Of a stretch of DNA of 23,072 nucleotides, positions 8,415-16,946 are shown piece by piece. The notes beneath the pieces are model-generated. The model ran no database searches. It was not told where the DNA came from and was given only the letters and a program-made list of their open reading frames with translations. The position numbers and the translations under genes are program-made. Origin of the DNA: Gracilaria caudata (Eukaryota > Rhodophyta > Florideophyceae > Gracilariales > Gracilariaceae); contig JASCIV010000358.1 of the NCBI GenBank assembly GCA_030374735.1, positions 1-23,072 on the forward strand. Direction: 5' to 3'. Numbering within the stretch: the stretch's first letter is position 1; every line of letters begins with the position of its first letter.

Positions 8415-9584
8415 TCACTTTTGGGCAAGGGCAGCAAAAGCCGGATACGGCACATGCGAAGAAATGCTCAATCCGTCCGCACACTTCGATCGCCCATGTC
8501 CACTACCGGCAATTTTCAGCATGCCGCACCGAGTGCATCGTTTCGCGCCATCCACGCGCCGAATCTTCAACGGCGACCCAAACTCGGCAGTATCCGGCGT
8601 GGTCGGTGACCGAGGCAATACATCATAATCATCTTCGTAAACATAATGACTCAAGCAATGCACAGGATTCACGGTAGCTTCAATGTGATCCACGTTATAA
8701 GCAACCATTGCCAAATTTCCAAGCCGCTGTTGAACGTGATCTCGTATCACTTGCTTGTCAGCGTAATTCGCAGCGATTTCGCGACAGTATAAACGCGAGG
8801 CGAAGTGCACGATAGCCTCGGCATCGTGCAGAGGAGTGGCGGCACGATACGGTGGACGACGACGATGCCCCTCCGCATCGGCAGCATTGGGTCGCACGGC
8901 GTGTGTGGTACCCCACATATTGCGCCGGTGCATGAGAAGTTCTAACAAAGCAGAAGCGGTAGCACCTGATAGCATGCGTTGTCCAAGCATCACTTGACAA
9001 GGTTGAGACACCGGATACATCAACTGCCGTAGGTGGGGAACCTTATCTTCGGTGAAATCCATTCCAACGTGCCATTGATGGGCGTTTGTATGAGCATTGG
9101 AGGCGGCGATGGAATGATTGGCACCGAACCGTAGCATGCGATCACGTTTATACGCTTGAGTAAACATGACGAACAGCAAAGCGTTCTCGAGACGTCCGTT
9201 CTCAATGGCGGTAAGCAAGTAGATGATATGCTCTCGTTCGCTGTCTCGGTGGCTCTGACCAGTTGCCCTCGACTTGGCAAGTCTATCACTAGCACGCCTT
9301 GGAGACAGCGGACCCTCGTGTTCCGAACCGGACGCGCTGTCCATCGATTCCAGGGAGTCGGAATGCTGCAGTCGTCGCAGCGAAGAAGCGACGGCGGAAC
9401 ATTTGTACATGGACGTGGACTTCTTGATGTAGAACGGAGGCACGCGCATGAGACAATGGGCGGGGTCGCGATGAGCGCATCCGCGCGCAAAGCAATGCAC
9501 GGGCGTGGCGTTGATGCGATACATGACTGCGGATGTGAAAACGAAGAGGGCGCGCGACGCACGGCAGTCCGAAGAGAGTGGCAT
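8415..9584 (-). CDS. Unrecognised protein with C-terminal zinc-knuckle-like motif
   Basis: 389 aa from the ATG at 9584. The frame stays open to 10013, but that extension starts with GTG and runs through the likely promoter, so I chose 9584; the ATGs at 9524, 9692 and 9788 are alternatives. Near the N-terminus is a Cys/His-rich patch (PVHCFARGCAHRDPAHC). Residues about 70-105 are Ser/Arg-rich and look disordered. A helical core follows, about 105-330, with FVMFTQAYKRDRML and ASALLELLMHRRN. The C-terminus has C350-x2-C353-x9-H363-x4-C368 inside the phrase GHGRSKC. This resembles a CCHC zinc knuckle with a longer loop, as in proteins that bind nucleic acid and some transposase-linked proteins. 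I do not recognise the family. It could be a domesticated transposon protein, but no catalytic motif is visible. Confidence 0.65.
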   Translation of the reverse strand: MPLSSDCRASRALFVFTSAVMYRINATPVHCFARGCAHRDPAHCLMRVPPFYIKKSTSMYKCSAVASSLRRLQHSDSLESMDSASGSEHEGPLSPRRASDRLAKSRATGQSHRDSEREHIIYLLTAIENGRLENALLFVMFTQAYKRDRMLRFGANHSIAASNAHTNAHQWHVGMDFTEDKVPHLRQLMYPVSQPCQVMLGQRMLSGATASALLELLMHRRNMWGTTHAVRPNAADAEGHRRRPPYRAATPLHDAEAIVHFASRLYCREIAANYADKQVIRDHVQQRLGNLAMVAYNVDHIEATVNPVHCLSHYVYEDDYDVLPRSPTTPDTAEFGSPLKIRRVDGAKRCTRCGMLKIAGSGHGRSKCADGLSISSHVPYPAFAALAQK

Positions 9585-9892
9585 CGTCGCGCTATGAGGT
9601 GTTAAGCGCTTTTGGTGCGCCACTTCGTGTCGTCGAATCTCCTGCTGCTGTCGTGGACACGTGGCGTGCTTGGCGCATTGCAAAACAAGCATGCGCCTGG
9701 AATACAGCGCAGTTTCTTTTTTTGGGTGTTTTGGCGGCTCTTTTGCCGTGCGTTTGTGGCCGTGCGTGCGCGCGCTGAATGAGGGCATGCTCTTGCTGCC
9801 AGCGCTTGCGGCGTCTATAAGTGTAAACCATCGCTCCCGATCCCGTTGAGCGCAAGCGCGGTGATCCGCCCGTGGATGCAATCGCCGTGCAA

Positions 9893-10114
9893 ATGCGATG
9901 GAGATGTGTGGCACATGACGAGCTTTTTCGAGAAGGGATTTGGCCCGAGCAGCGTCGTCTCTTGCTGCGAGTGCTCGTCCGCACTTGGCATCACCTTCCA
10001 GCGCAAGTTCCACAGCGATTGGACCAGGACATGATGTTGGAATTGTATCTAACGCAGTCAGCAGTCTACCCAGACGTGGTTGGTTCGACCCCTCAAATTG
10101 AATCCAAAAAATAG
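9893..10114 (+). CDS. Possible small protein, unrecognised
   Basis: 73 codons from the ATG at 9893 to TAG. Codon use is even and like its neighbours. The product looks folded and helical: EQRRLLLRVLVRTWHHLPAQ, then LDQDMMLELYLTQ. A TATA-like CTATAAG lies at 9814-9820, about 75 bases upstream, at a reasonable distance. The frame is open back to a stop near 9823 but has no earlier ATG. No domain is recognised. It may be a real small gene divergent from the zinc-knuckle-like gene, or a chance frame. Confidence 0.4.
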   Translation: MRWRCVAHDELFREGIWPEQRRLLLRVLVRTWHHLPAQVPQRLDQDMMLELYLTQSAVYPDVVGSTPQIESKK

Positions 10115-10621
10115 CACTTTAGTACTCATCATGATGATCAGTCACACGGAAGCCCGACAGGAAAGCGTTAGATTTTTATTCTGGAAGCAACACGCGAGAA
10201 AGAAAGCAAATAACATTACTCATATCCCGCTACGTACAGAGGCCTCGCCCATAATTGTCAGGGACTTTGTGCACGGAATTGCTTTTAGTCTGCGCAGCGA
10301 GTTGCTGCAGTGAGGGCCTCCCCAACGGGGGGATGGGTAGTAAGATAATCGGGCGAAGCTTTCCTGTAAAGTTCATTACATGCCCTGCGTCGATAGCAGA
10401 GCTTGGAATTATTTCTAGAGAGACTAGAAATTCTCCCAAGCTCTGGTATTGCTCTGTAGTAGAGAGCAAGAAACCTTACTAACCATGTCTGAGACTCTGC
10501 GCCGGGGGGAGCATTTGTGGCTGACTACTTCAATGCCCAGTCATTCTTAGATTGAGCATGTACAGCTGCTCAATTTGAGCACCAATCTAAAATGATCTGG
10601 ATTTCAATCCACATTTGCTCT
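10115..10621. other. Gene-free stretch left of the candidate LTR
   Basis: Only short, domain-free open frames are present. I see no RNA gene or clear repeat. The sequence AGAGACTAGAAATTCTC at about 10418-10434 can form a small hairpin, which I cannot tie to a function. Confidence 0.4.
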
Positions 10622-11010
10622 TGTTCTTCTTCTTTCTGCAGTTTGTAGATTGTGGAGAATGTATGATGCCGAGATCGGGCGTCTTTACCATCTGACAGAC
10701 TGCACGTCTGGGTTCGAGCGGTGAAGGTAACATTGTGCACCAGCCACAAATGCGAGGACGTCTTGAAAGCTGCCGAGCATCTCCTATGCAATTGTTGGCC
10801 CCGCTGGCATGTGCCGACAGGAAGCACACGTTGTGTACGTGAACTTCACGTCGTGAAGGCGCCATTTTGGAGAACTTCGAGATGGCCTTCCTTTCCCCTG
10901 CCCTGCTTGCCCGATCTTCCTGATGATCATCATCCTGTTTTGTATGAATCGCGGACGTCCTATTAGACACCGCACAGGGGGCTTGCTAAGGACCCCAACA
11001 ACCTATAACA
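10622..11010 (-). mobile_element. Candidate solo LTR (Copia-like ends)
   Basis: Read on the minus strand, the 389-bp segment starts TGTTATAGGTTGTTGGGG (from 11010) and ends AAGAAGAACA (at 10622), i.e. TG...CA with short inverted TGTT/AACA ends. The flanks on the plus strand are GCTCT (10617-10621) and CCTCT (11011-11015), a 5-bp duplication matching at four of five bases. Its first 30 bases match the repeat end at 9-38 of this window. TGTTA...AACA ends with a 5-bp duplication fit Ty1/Copia-type LTRs. No internal region or second LTR is present, so a solo LTR left by recombination is the simplest reading. TAGAGG outside both copies is a caution: the true end could lie further out. Confidence 0.4.
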
Positions 11011-12317
11011 CCTCTATGCCGCAGCCACTGACTACCAAACAATAGCAGTGTTACACACAGTGGGCAACAGCAAGAAAATACTACGTCATCTCGATGTTCT
11101 TCCCGCCATAGCCGTAAGCATGCATGAGCAAACGAGCTCCATGAGTGACTCGCCACGAGCAGCATGCATCTTGAGGAACTCTGCGTCATGTACCATGCGT
11201 CTGGAGCTGCAGAAATTCGTCAGAGAGTCCGAGCCGCAGTACATGGGAAGCACACGCAGTTCGAGCGCTTTCGATCGATCACCGTTTTATGACCCCCACG
11301 TCTGACTGATATGGCATCATATATGCAGAATGAAAACCTCGAAGCCGCGTAATATACGGTACATCTCAAGACATGCACTACCAAAACCAGCAGTTCTCAC
11401 GGCTCAACGCGCTGAATCGTGAGATAAACCGTCGCGCAGGATAGAGACATACGGCGTTTGACGGCTAGAACGCGGACTATGTTGCTGTTTTCGATGCTTT
11501 TATTCTCATTTCCATGTATCTAGCCGTGGACCTACACGCGTTTTCTCTTGCAGAGCTTGCTCAGTCTCTTCGTTTTGCGAGTGGCGAACTCCATATTTAC
11601 CTTTATGTGTACGTTGCGCATTCTTCGATGATCATCTGGGATCCAAGCTTTGTTCTGTTTGCCCGTTTGAGAAAACGTTTGTCACGTCTTGAACAAGAGC
11701 GAAACGGGTGTATCTTTGAGCACCATAAGTGGTCTTTCACACTGTCCACCTCCAAAATTTCGCTTGACACACTGCATCGTAGCAGGGTTGTCTACAACTT
11801 CACTTGCAGAGATGAGAGTTGCCGCCTGTAGAATATATACTCCCTTTCTTTCTTCGAGCTCAAGTAGTAGCATATGACGTTATAAACCTCCCTCTGAGGC
11901 CATGTCTTACTCAATTATGAACAAGGGGGCATGTCAAATCGCTGAAAAGAGGGATAGGCAAGAGAGAGCAGTGCGTGTGTTCTGTTGCAAGAATATTCGT
12001 ACCGCGCTTCGAAACGATACCGCATTTTGTCAGTTGTGGTTCACCAGGAGCCGGTACAACTACATGTTGTACGTTGACCTTCACGTTCTGACGATGTCCT
12101 GGTCTAGGCACGAATCGGTACAGATGAGCGACAAGGCATTGCCGGAAGGGCGCCACATCGGGAGACAAACGAGAAGAATGATGAGCGTGTGTTTACAACA
12201 GACAGGAAAAATTATTTGCCTGAAGAGAATCAACTTCCGTCCATAGCTTTACTACAAGCACTGCTCTCGAGCACGGTCACGAATTAAGGCGCATGCAAAA
12301 AGGGAATGGTTACAAGC
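11011..12317. other. Gene-poor stretch, no recognisable gene
   Basis: Several open frames of 60-114 codons occur (for example 11514-11831 and 11902-12246 on plus, 11911-12168 on minus). None shows a domain, a codon pattern like the neighbouring genes, or a clear reverse transcriptase, integrase or gag motif. This may be old repeat debris next to the candidate LTR. The right end is the 3' flank of the LHC gene. Confidence 0.4.
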
Positions 12318-13049
12318 TTAATAGAGATGACCGGGGAGAGCCTGGAAGTGAGTGAGTTGATCCAAAGTACCCTGCTTCGTGAGCAGAGTGGCGTGGTACA
12401 AACCGCCGAAAGCGCACATTGCCAATCGGCCGTTCTTGATCTCAGACAAGTGGTACTTCTTGAATTTCTCCGGATCCTTGCCCAAACCAAGTGGGTCAAA
12501 TCCAAAATATCCTGGCGCACGATCGCCTTCAAGAGTTTCCTTGAGCGCAATTGCTCCAAAGATCTCTAAGAAAGACACGAAGAGCAAGATTTGCGACATG
12601 CCTCCAGTCTTAACGAAGAAATCGTGCGCCTCGATTGGGTTGAGTGGCTTACCCCAAGGGAACTGGAACAACTCTGGGACAATGTATCCGAGGACGCCGA
12701 GCATTGCAACGCGACCTATAATGAGACGAAAACAAATGCGTATACAGTAAGGTTAGTATGGGTCACAAAGAGGTGACGGTTTGACATTCTGATGTATGGA
12801 CGTACAATGCTTGATTTCGGCTTCTTGCATAAACTTCATGTTGAATACTGTAGACAGGTTGAGCGGGTCAAAGCCGACGTTTCCGATGATGGAATCGTCG
12901 TCAAGAGTAGCAGGCTGTTCCATGAACGGCATTGCCGGTGAAATCTTCATCGACGTTGCCGAACGGGAAACACGCGGCGCATGACTTACGGCCTGGCCGC
13001 GGAGCGCGGCCGAGAAGCCGGTGACGACGGGAGCAATAAACGCAGACAT
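12318..13049 (-). CDS. Red-algal type light-harvesting chlorophyll-binding protein (Lhcr)
   Basis: Two exons, 13049-12806 and 12715-12318, giving 642 nt and 213 aa. The 90-nt intron (12716-12805) has a GTACGT donor, a TATAG acceptor and a perfect TACTAAC branch site. Residues 1 to about 35 are a plastid transit peptide (MSAFIAPVVTGFSAALRGQA). GFDPLNLS follows at 59-66. Helix 1 (about 74-96) holds E-I-K-H-C-R-V-A-M; the codon for its Cys is split by the intron. Helix 2 is about 118-139 (GGMSQILLFVSFLEIFGAIA), then GFDPLGLG. Helix 3 (about 168-193) holds E-I-K-N-G-R-L-A-M. The paired Glu-Arg motifs of helices 1 and 3 are intact. In red algae Lhcr proteins form a small chlorophyll a antenna bound to photosystem I in the thylakoid. 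The gene is short and complete; which Lhcr paralogue it is cannot be told here. Confidence 0.95.
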
Positions 13050-13711
13050 TCTTCACAAGGAGTACTCACTCGAGAAAGGGGCTGACACACGAAGAAGGGA
13101 CTTGACAAGCTAACGAAGACAACGAGAAGGAGGAAGTTGCGACTAGTAGGCCTTCAAGGAATGAACAAGTACGCCCGTGGACAGCGCCCGCAGACTTCTG
13201 GTCACAGTGTGTGCAGCTAAACTTCGAGCAGCTGCGAAAATCTGCGCGAGCAATGCTCTGAGCGGCACGGTGGTCGAGCCAAGCACCGCTCGCGAATCCC
13301 CGAAGGCGCAGCTCGCGTTTCATTTCCCTACCAGCCAATCTGCGCTGCGGTGGTACGTGGCTAACGTGTGGCACCGTTTGGATGAAAAATCACACTCTGG
13401 AAAGCTGTTCACGTTGAAACGACGAGTATCGTCTGAGAGTTCGACCATTTTCATTGGCGGCCTGCAAAATATCTTGATCCAAGGGCAACCACCGATTTGG
13501 TTCATGTGGTCTGCCTCCGGTGCCTCCCAGATTATCGTGGCCGTTGTGCCGTCGAACACGTTGCCAGACATATATGCACTTCGTCTCAGTGAAGGAGATC
13601 AGACGAGGAAGTACCTGTACCGTCGAGGTACATTTGTTTACTAGAAAGCAACTTACTAGTCTGCGAACAACTCTGTAAGGTAGTAGAACGAGCAGTAGAA
13701 TGAGCCCTGCG
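13050..13711. other. Intergenic stretch, LHC promoter and CAF-1 3' flank
   Basis: A plus-strand frame stays open over 13177-13644 but has no ATG until far in and no domain, so I do not call it. An inverted CCAAT lies near 13331 relative to the minus-strand LHC gene. No TATA box is evident close to the LHC start. Confidence 0.45.
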
Positions 13712-16504
13712 TTATTTCATAGCCGACAAAGGTGTGGTGATTGGTCTGGCCACGACAACCGTCTCGCGTACATTGCCCATCTGCTGCACCATTTTCTCTA
13801 ACTTCGCGTCGTTCAAATGCCAAACCGCCCTGGTGTCACCATCTCGTTTCTCCCGAGTAGCCATTTCAGATATCGCCCTAATCACCTCACTCTTCGCCGG
13901 AACATTAAGCCCTCTCGTTCGCCTACTCTCGCAAAACTGGAACACAATCCGGTCTCGATTTGACCCGTCGTTCACCAGAGCCACAGCCAGGTCCAGTTTG
14001 GCCTTTTCATCGATGTTGCTCGGTCTGGCTGGCCGTGTGGAAGGCACCTTTGCCTTCAAATGCTCTGAAACAATATCGGAGGCTGCGAACACGAATGGAT
14101 TGAACATTTGTATCGGTTTCGAGTCAGTAAAGGTGCTCACCGGATATGCATCCAATTTGCTCGCTCCAGTAAAGCTCACACCTTCGATAACCACTGAACC
14201 CACAGACAACTTCCTGCGTTTCAGTCGAACAATATCCCGGGATTTCTGTACGTCCTTCAGCGTGTTCTTCGTCAAGTCTATAACTTCGCCCTCCTTTTCT
14301 TTCTTTTCACCTTCTCCATTCTGAACCCCACTTTCATCCCCTTCTTCGTCGTCTTCATCATCGTCCGCAGCCTCATCATCATCCAAGAAATCATCATCAT
14401 CTTCGTCGTCACTGCCGTACAACTTTCTCAGTTCGGCTTCTTCGTTAGCGAGCTCCTTATCGTCCTCCACGTCCTGGATGTCTTCCCCCTCTTCCTCTTC
14501 CCATTCAGCCTCACTGTCGTGCTCGTAATTCAAATCACTATCCTTCTTGAATGGGCGACGACCAGAGACTACTGCCGATTTTCGAAAAGTACCGTAGTAC
14601 CCAGGCCGATAATTCTCGTCAAATTGCAACAGTTTGATCGGACCCAGCTTCCTCCGACCTCGCACGTCAGCTCGCTTCCTAGCGAATCGCGGATAGCGAT
14701 CATCGCAAGGTACGCGACGTTGAGAGCGGTAGTCATGTAGAACGCTATTGACAGCTTTTTCTGCTGCTTCTCTTCGCGCGGCGCAATCTTTTAGGTGAGA
14801 CTTGAGATCATTCGCACCTTCCTTAAACATTTCCTCCAGTATAGGCAGGGACACGAATTGTATTTCAGATCGAAGCCACCAATGGACGCTCATAACATCT
14901 GGGTCTTCTGCGACTTCTTGGGCATAATGCCCGGAACGGTTGCGCGGTACGTAGTGCACTTCCTGTGCATCTTCCCTTTGGCGATCTTCAGTCTTTGGCT
15001 TAACAAAACGTTTCATAAACGACGCCTGTGCGTGCTCTTGTCGCCGCCGCTTCTTAAGCTGCTTCTCTCTGAGTCCATTCTTTTCACTCTGCTTGGCAGC
15101 GTCCTTCGCACGCCGTTCCTTCTCGAGTTTCGCTGCTTCAGCAGCCATCCTCCGCTTGCGTTCGTTTTCGGCTTGCTGGTCTGCTTTCTCTAATTGTAGT
15201 TTCAATCGATCTAACTGTGCATCACTAACCCTGCGTCCCTTACCCTCTAGTGCAAGAATGATGCGCACATGCAACTCGATCCGAGATTTGAAGCGACGCA
15301 TCGATCTACGTGTTTTGACGAGCTGCTCGACAAAAGCCAACGGTAGATGCGTAATTTCTGCTTCAAACACTCGAACTCGGGCTCGTTCCACAATGGGATG
15401 CGAATGTGTTTGACGCGGTGAGATTGGAGGTTGCATGGTATTCACCGGCGAATCAGCTGTTGCGATGAGTGCATCAGCCATGAACAAAAGATGAGTTCCA
15501 GACACCCCATACTCAACAAAATCACCCGCAACCTTAGATGTGAAAGCTTCAAGGTATTGTTTGTTCGAAGCCTGTTTGGCTAGCAATGAATCAACCCCCG
15601 AACCAAGAACACCCTGCAGATCATGCGCAACAACGCGCGCTATCTGACTGCAATCGGGAGGGGCGCATTCGGTTGGGTAACGAAGCTTGCGTGAGAACTC
15701 GATGGCCTGTTGTACAGTCTTGTCCAAGCGCTCGTAGTAATGCATAAGCGTAGGCTCCTTGGGATGCGGAGTAAGACGGCTTCGCGAAAACTGCTTGTTT
15801 TGCTGTTCGTGGGCATTAGATGACGTGGGAATCCCAGGCATGACGGGGTGACACTGAGAGTGCTCAAAGTTCTTAGGAACGACAGCGTGAGGGAGGGAAG
15901 CAGCCGCTGTGGACGAAATGGTGGCAGACGGCTGAGGTAAGGATTGGGATGTATTCAGCTGCGGATGATTTTGTACATACGTAGGTAACGGGGAAACATA
16001 TGTTTGACGCAGAAGCGGTTGATGCGATGCTATGCGATTTTCTTGGTAGGAATGCGGCGTGGTTGCGGGATGACTGGGTATGGCGGCGGCAGGAGAAGCA
16101 CGACTGACAGCATGCCCCATCTGTCGGATGGCTGCATCGTATGCAGACATGGGCCTGCGCATGACTGGTTGTGGCGCGTGAACGAGGCGAGGAGGAACGA
16201 TTACAGCGCTGTGCGACGGATTTTGAGGCGCGGTCACATAATTAGGCTGAAGGGACTGCGGACGGGGTGCGAATTGAACCGGCACTTTCTGGCGATACGG
16301 AGGGATTGTTTGCACGCCGGGCACAGCAGAAACACGCGGCACGTGCGAAGTAGACGAGCTCGCAACACGAAGAAGAGAAGTTGGCGCAGTTTCGATCGCC
16401 GACGGTGTAGACACACCAGTGACGAGCTCGCGTGGCCCGGCGGACTTCGGCGGCGCGGTGGCGGCGGAAGGCACCGTAGACTGGTCGTGAAGCGGGGCAT
16501 TCAT
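13712..16504 (-). CDS. CHAF1A: Chromatin assembly factor 1 large subunit (CAF-1 p150 / FAS1)
   Basis: 930 aa, single exon. I start at the ATG at 16504; the frame extends upstream only to a GTG. Residues 1 to about 245 are rich in Pro, Ser and Gln and look disordered. The KER-type Lys/Glu/Arg helix covers about 430-492. A degenerate PCNA-binding motif follows (QASFMKRF, about 493-500). The family signature KLLQFDENYRPGYYGTFRKS lies at about 624-643, then DSEAEWEEEEGED (about 663-675). A long acidic tract runs about 676-726 and binds histones in the family. VIDLT at about 741-745 is a SUMO-interaction motif. The C-terminal winged-helix region is about 832-906. CAF-1 loads newly made H3-H4 onto replicated DNA through PCNA. 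The gene is divergent from the WDR44-like gene, 371 bases apart. Confidence 0.9.
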   Translation of the reverse strand: MNAPLHDQSTVPSAATAPPKSAGPRELVTGVSTPSAIETAPTSLLRVASSSTSHVPRVSAVPGVQTIPPYRQKVPVQFAPRPQSLQPNYVTAPQNPSHSAVIVPPRLVHAPQPVMRRPMSAYDAAIRQMGHAVSRASPAAAIPSHPATTPHSYQENRIASHQPLLRQTYVSPLPTYVQNHPQLNTSQSLPQPSATISSTAAASLPHAVVPKNFEHSQCHPVMPGIPTSSNAHEQQNKQFSRSRLTPHPKEPTLMHYYERLDKTVQQAIEFSRKLRYPTECAPPDCSQIARVVAHDLQGVLGSGVDSLLAKQASNKQYLEAFTSKVAGDFVEYGVSGTHLLFMADALIATADSPVNTMQPPISPRQTHSHPIVERARVRVFEAEITHLPLAFVEQLVKTRRSMRRFKSRIELHVRIILALEGKGRRVSDAQLDRLKLQLEKADQQAENERKRRMAAEAAKLEKERRAKDAAKQSEKNGLREKQLKKRRRQEHAQASFMKRFVKPKTEDRQREDAQEVHYVPRNRSGHYAQEVAEDPDVMSVHWWLRSEIQFVSLPILEEMFKEGANDLKSHLKDCAARREAAEKAVNSVLHDYRSQRRVPCDDRYPRFARKRADVRGRRKLGPIKLLQFDENYRPGYYGTFRKSAVVSGRRPFKKDSDLNYEHDSEAEWEEEEGEDIQDVEDDKELANEEAELRKLYGSDDEDDDDFLDDDEAADDDEDDEEGDESGVQNGEGEKKEKEGEVIDLTKNTLKDVQKSRDIVRLKRRKLSVGSVVIEGVSFTGASKLDAYPVSTFTDSKPIQMFNPFVFAASDIVSEHLKAKVPSTRPARPSNIDEKAKLDLAVALVNDGSNRDRIVFQFCESRRTRGLNVPAKSEVIRAISEMATREKRDGDTRAVWHLNDAKLEKMVQQMGNVRETVVVARPITTPLSAMK

Positions 16505-16703
16505 GACGACACACAGAGCGCCTGCACGGCGACGAAGGACGCTGCGATGCGGGGAGCACACACGGGATGGTGGAGAAACTCGACACAGTCAAAAACGACA
16601 GGCGCCGGAGTGCTCTTGTTTCGGTTTGCCTGAAGGGCAGCGCCGCACTTTCGCTCAGCGTTGCGTTTTCGCGCCAAAACGCGCGCGTCGTGACAAGGTG
16701 CAA

Positions 16704-16946
16704 ATGGTGGATGACGTGGCCACACTGTTCAGTGCTGAAGCTGAGCTTTCAGAAGCCCGCACTGCCTTTCATTTGGACATCGAGCGTTATGCGCGCAATG
16801 TGCTCGTAGGGGGAGCGGGGCGACCTGACACAAGCATCAAACGTCTCCGTTACGACTTATGTTATCCCATGCCGCATGGCTTCAAATTCAGCACCGTCTT
16901 CGCCCACCACGCTCGTGGCCTCTGCGCAGAAGCCGCCGCGAATTGA
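16704..16946 (+). other. Out-of-frame upstream ORF overlapping the WDR44-like start
   Basis: An 80-codon frame runs from the ATG at 16704 to TGA at 16944-16946, past the WDR44-like ATG at 16876 and in another frame. Its product looks protein-like (DVATLFSAEAELSEARTAFH). It could be an upstream ORF that lowers translation of the main frame. Or its first 34 codons could be a 5' exon: a possible donor GTAGGG at 16806 and acceptor CAG at 16927-16929 would join it in frame before KPPRIEHFLLKDL. The donor is weak and no good branch site is visible. Confidence 0.35.

Noticed and set aside
9585..10013. N-terminal extension of the zinc-knuckle-like protein to 532 residues
   Set aside because: The extension begins with GTG, has low-quality composition and runs through the likely divergent promoter and the opposite-strand small gene.
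10690..10735. GGTTCGAG resembling a tRNA B-box next to a small hairpin
   Set aside because: The stem has a 5-nt loop instead of 7, there is no A-box, and no acceptor stem can be paired.
11682..12246. Open frames near the candidate LTR as retrotransposon coding remnants
   Set aside because: No reverse transcriptase, integrase, protease or gag zinc motif could be seen in any frame.
12940..12995. GTAAGT inside the first LHC exon as an intron donor
   Set aside because: The reading frame through it encodes a normal transit peptide and processing region, and no fitting acceptor or branch site follows.
13177..13644. Plus-strand open frame of about 155 codons between the LHC and CAF-1 genes
   Set aside because: It starts with GTG, lacks an early ATG, has no recognisable domain and covers the LHC promoter.
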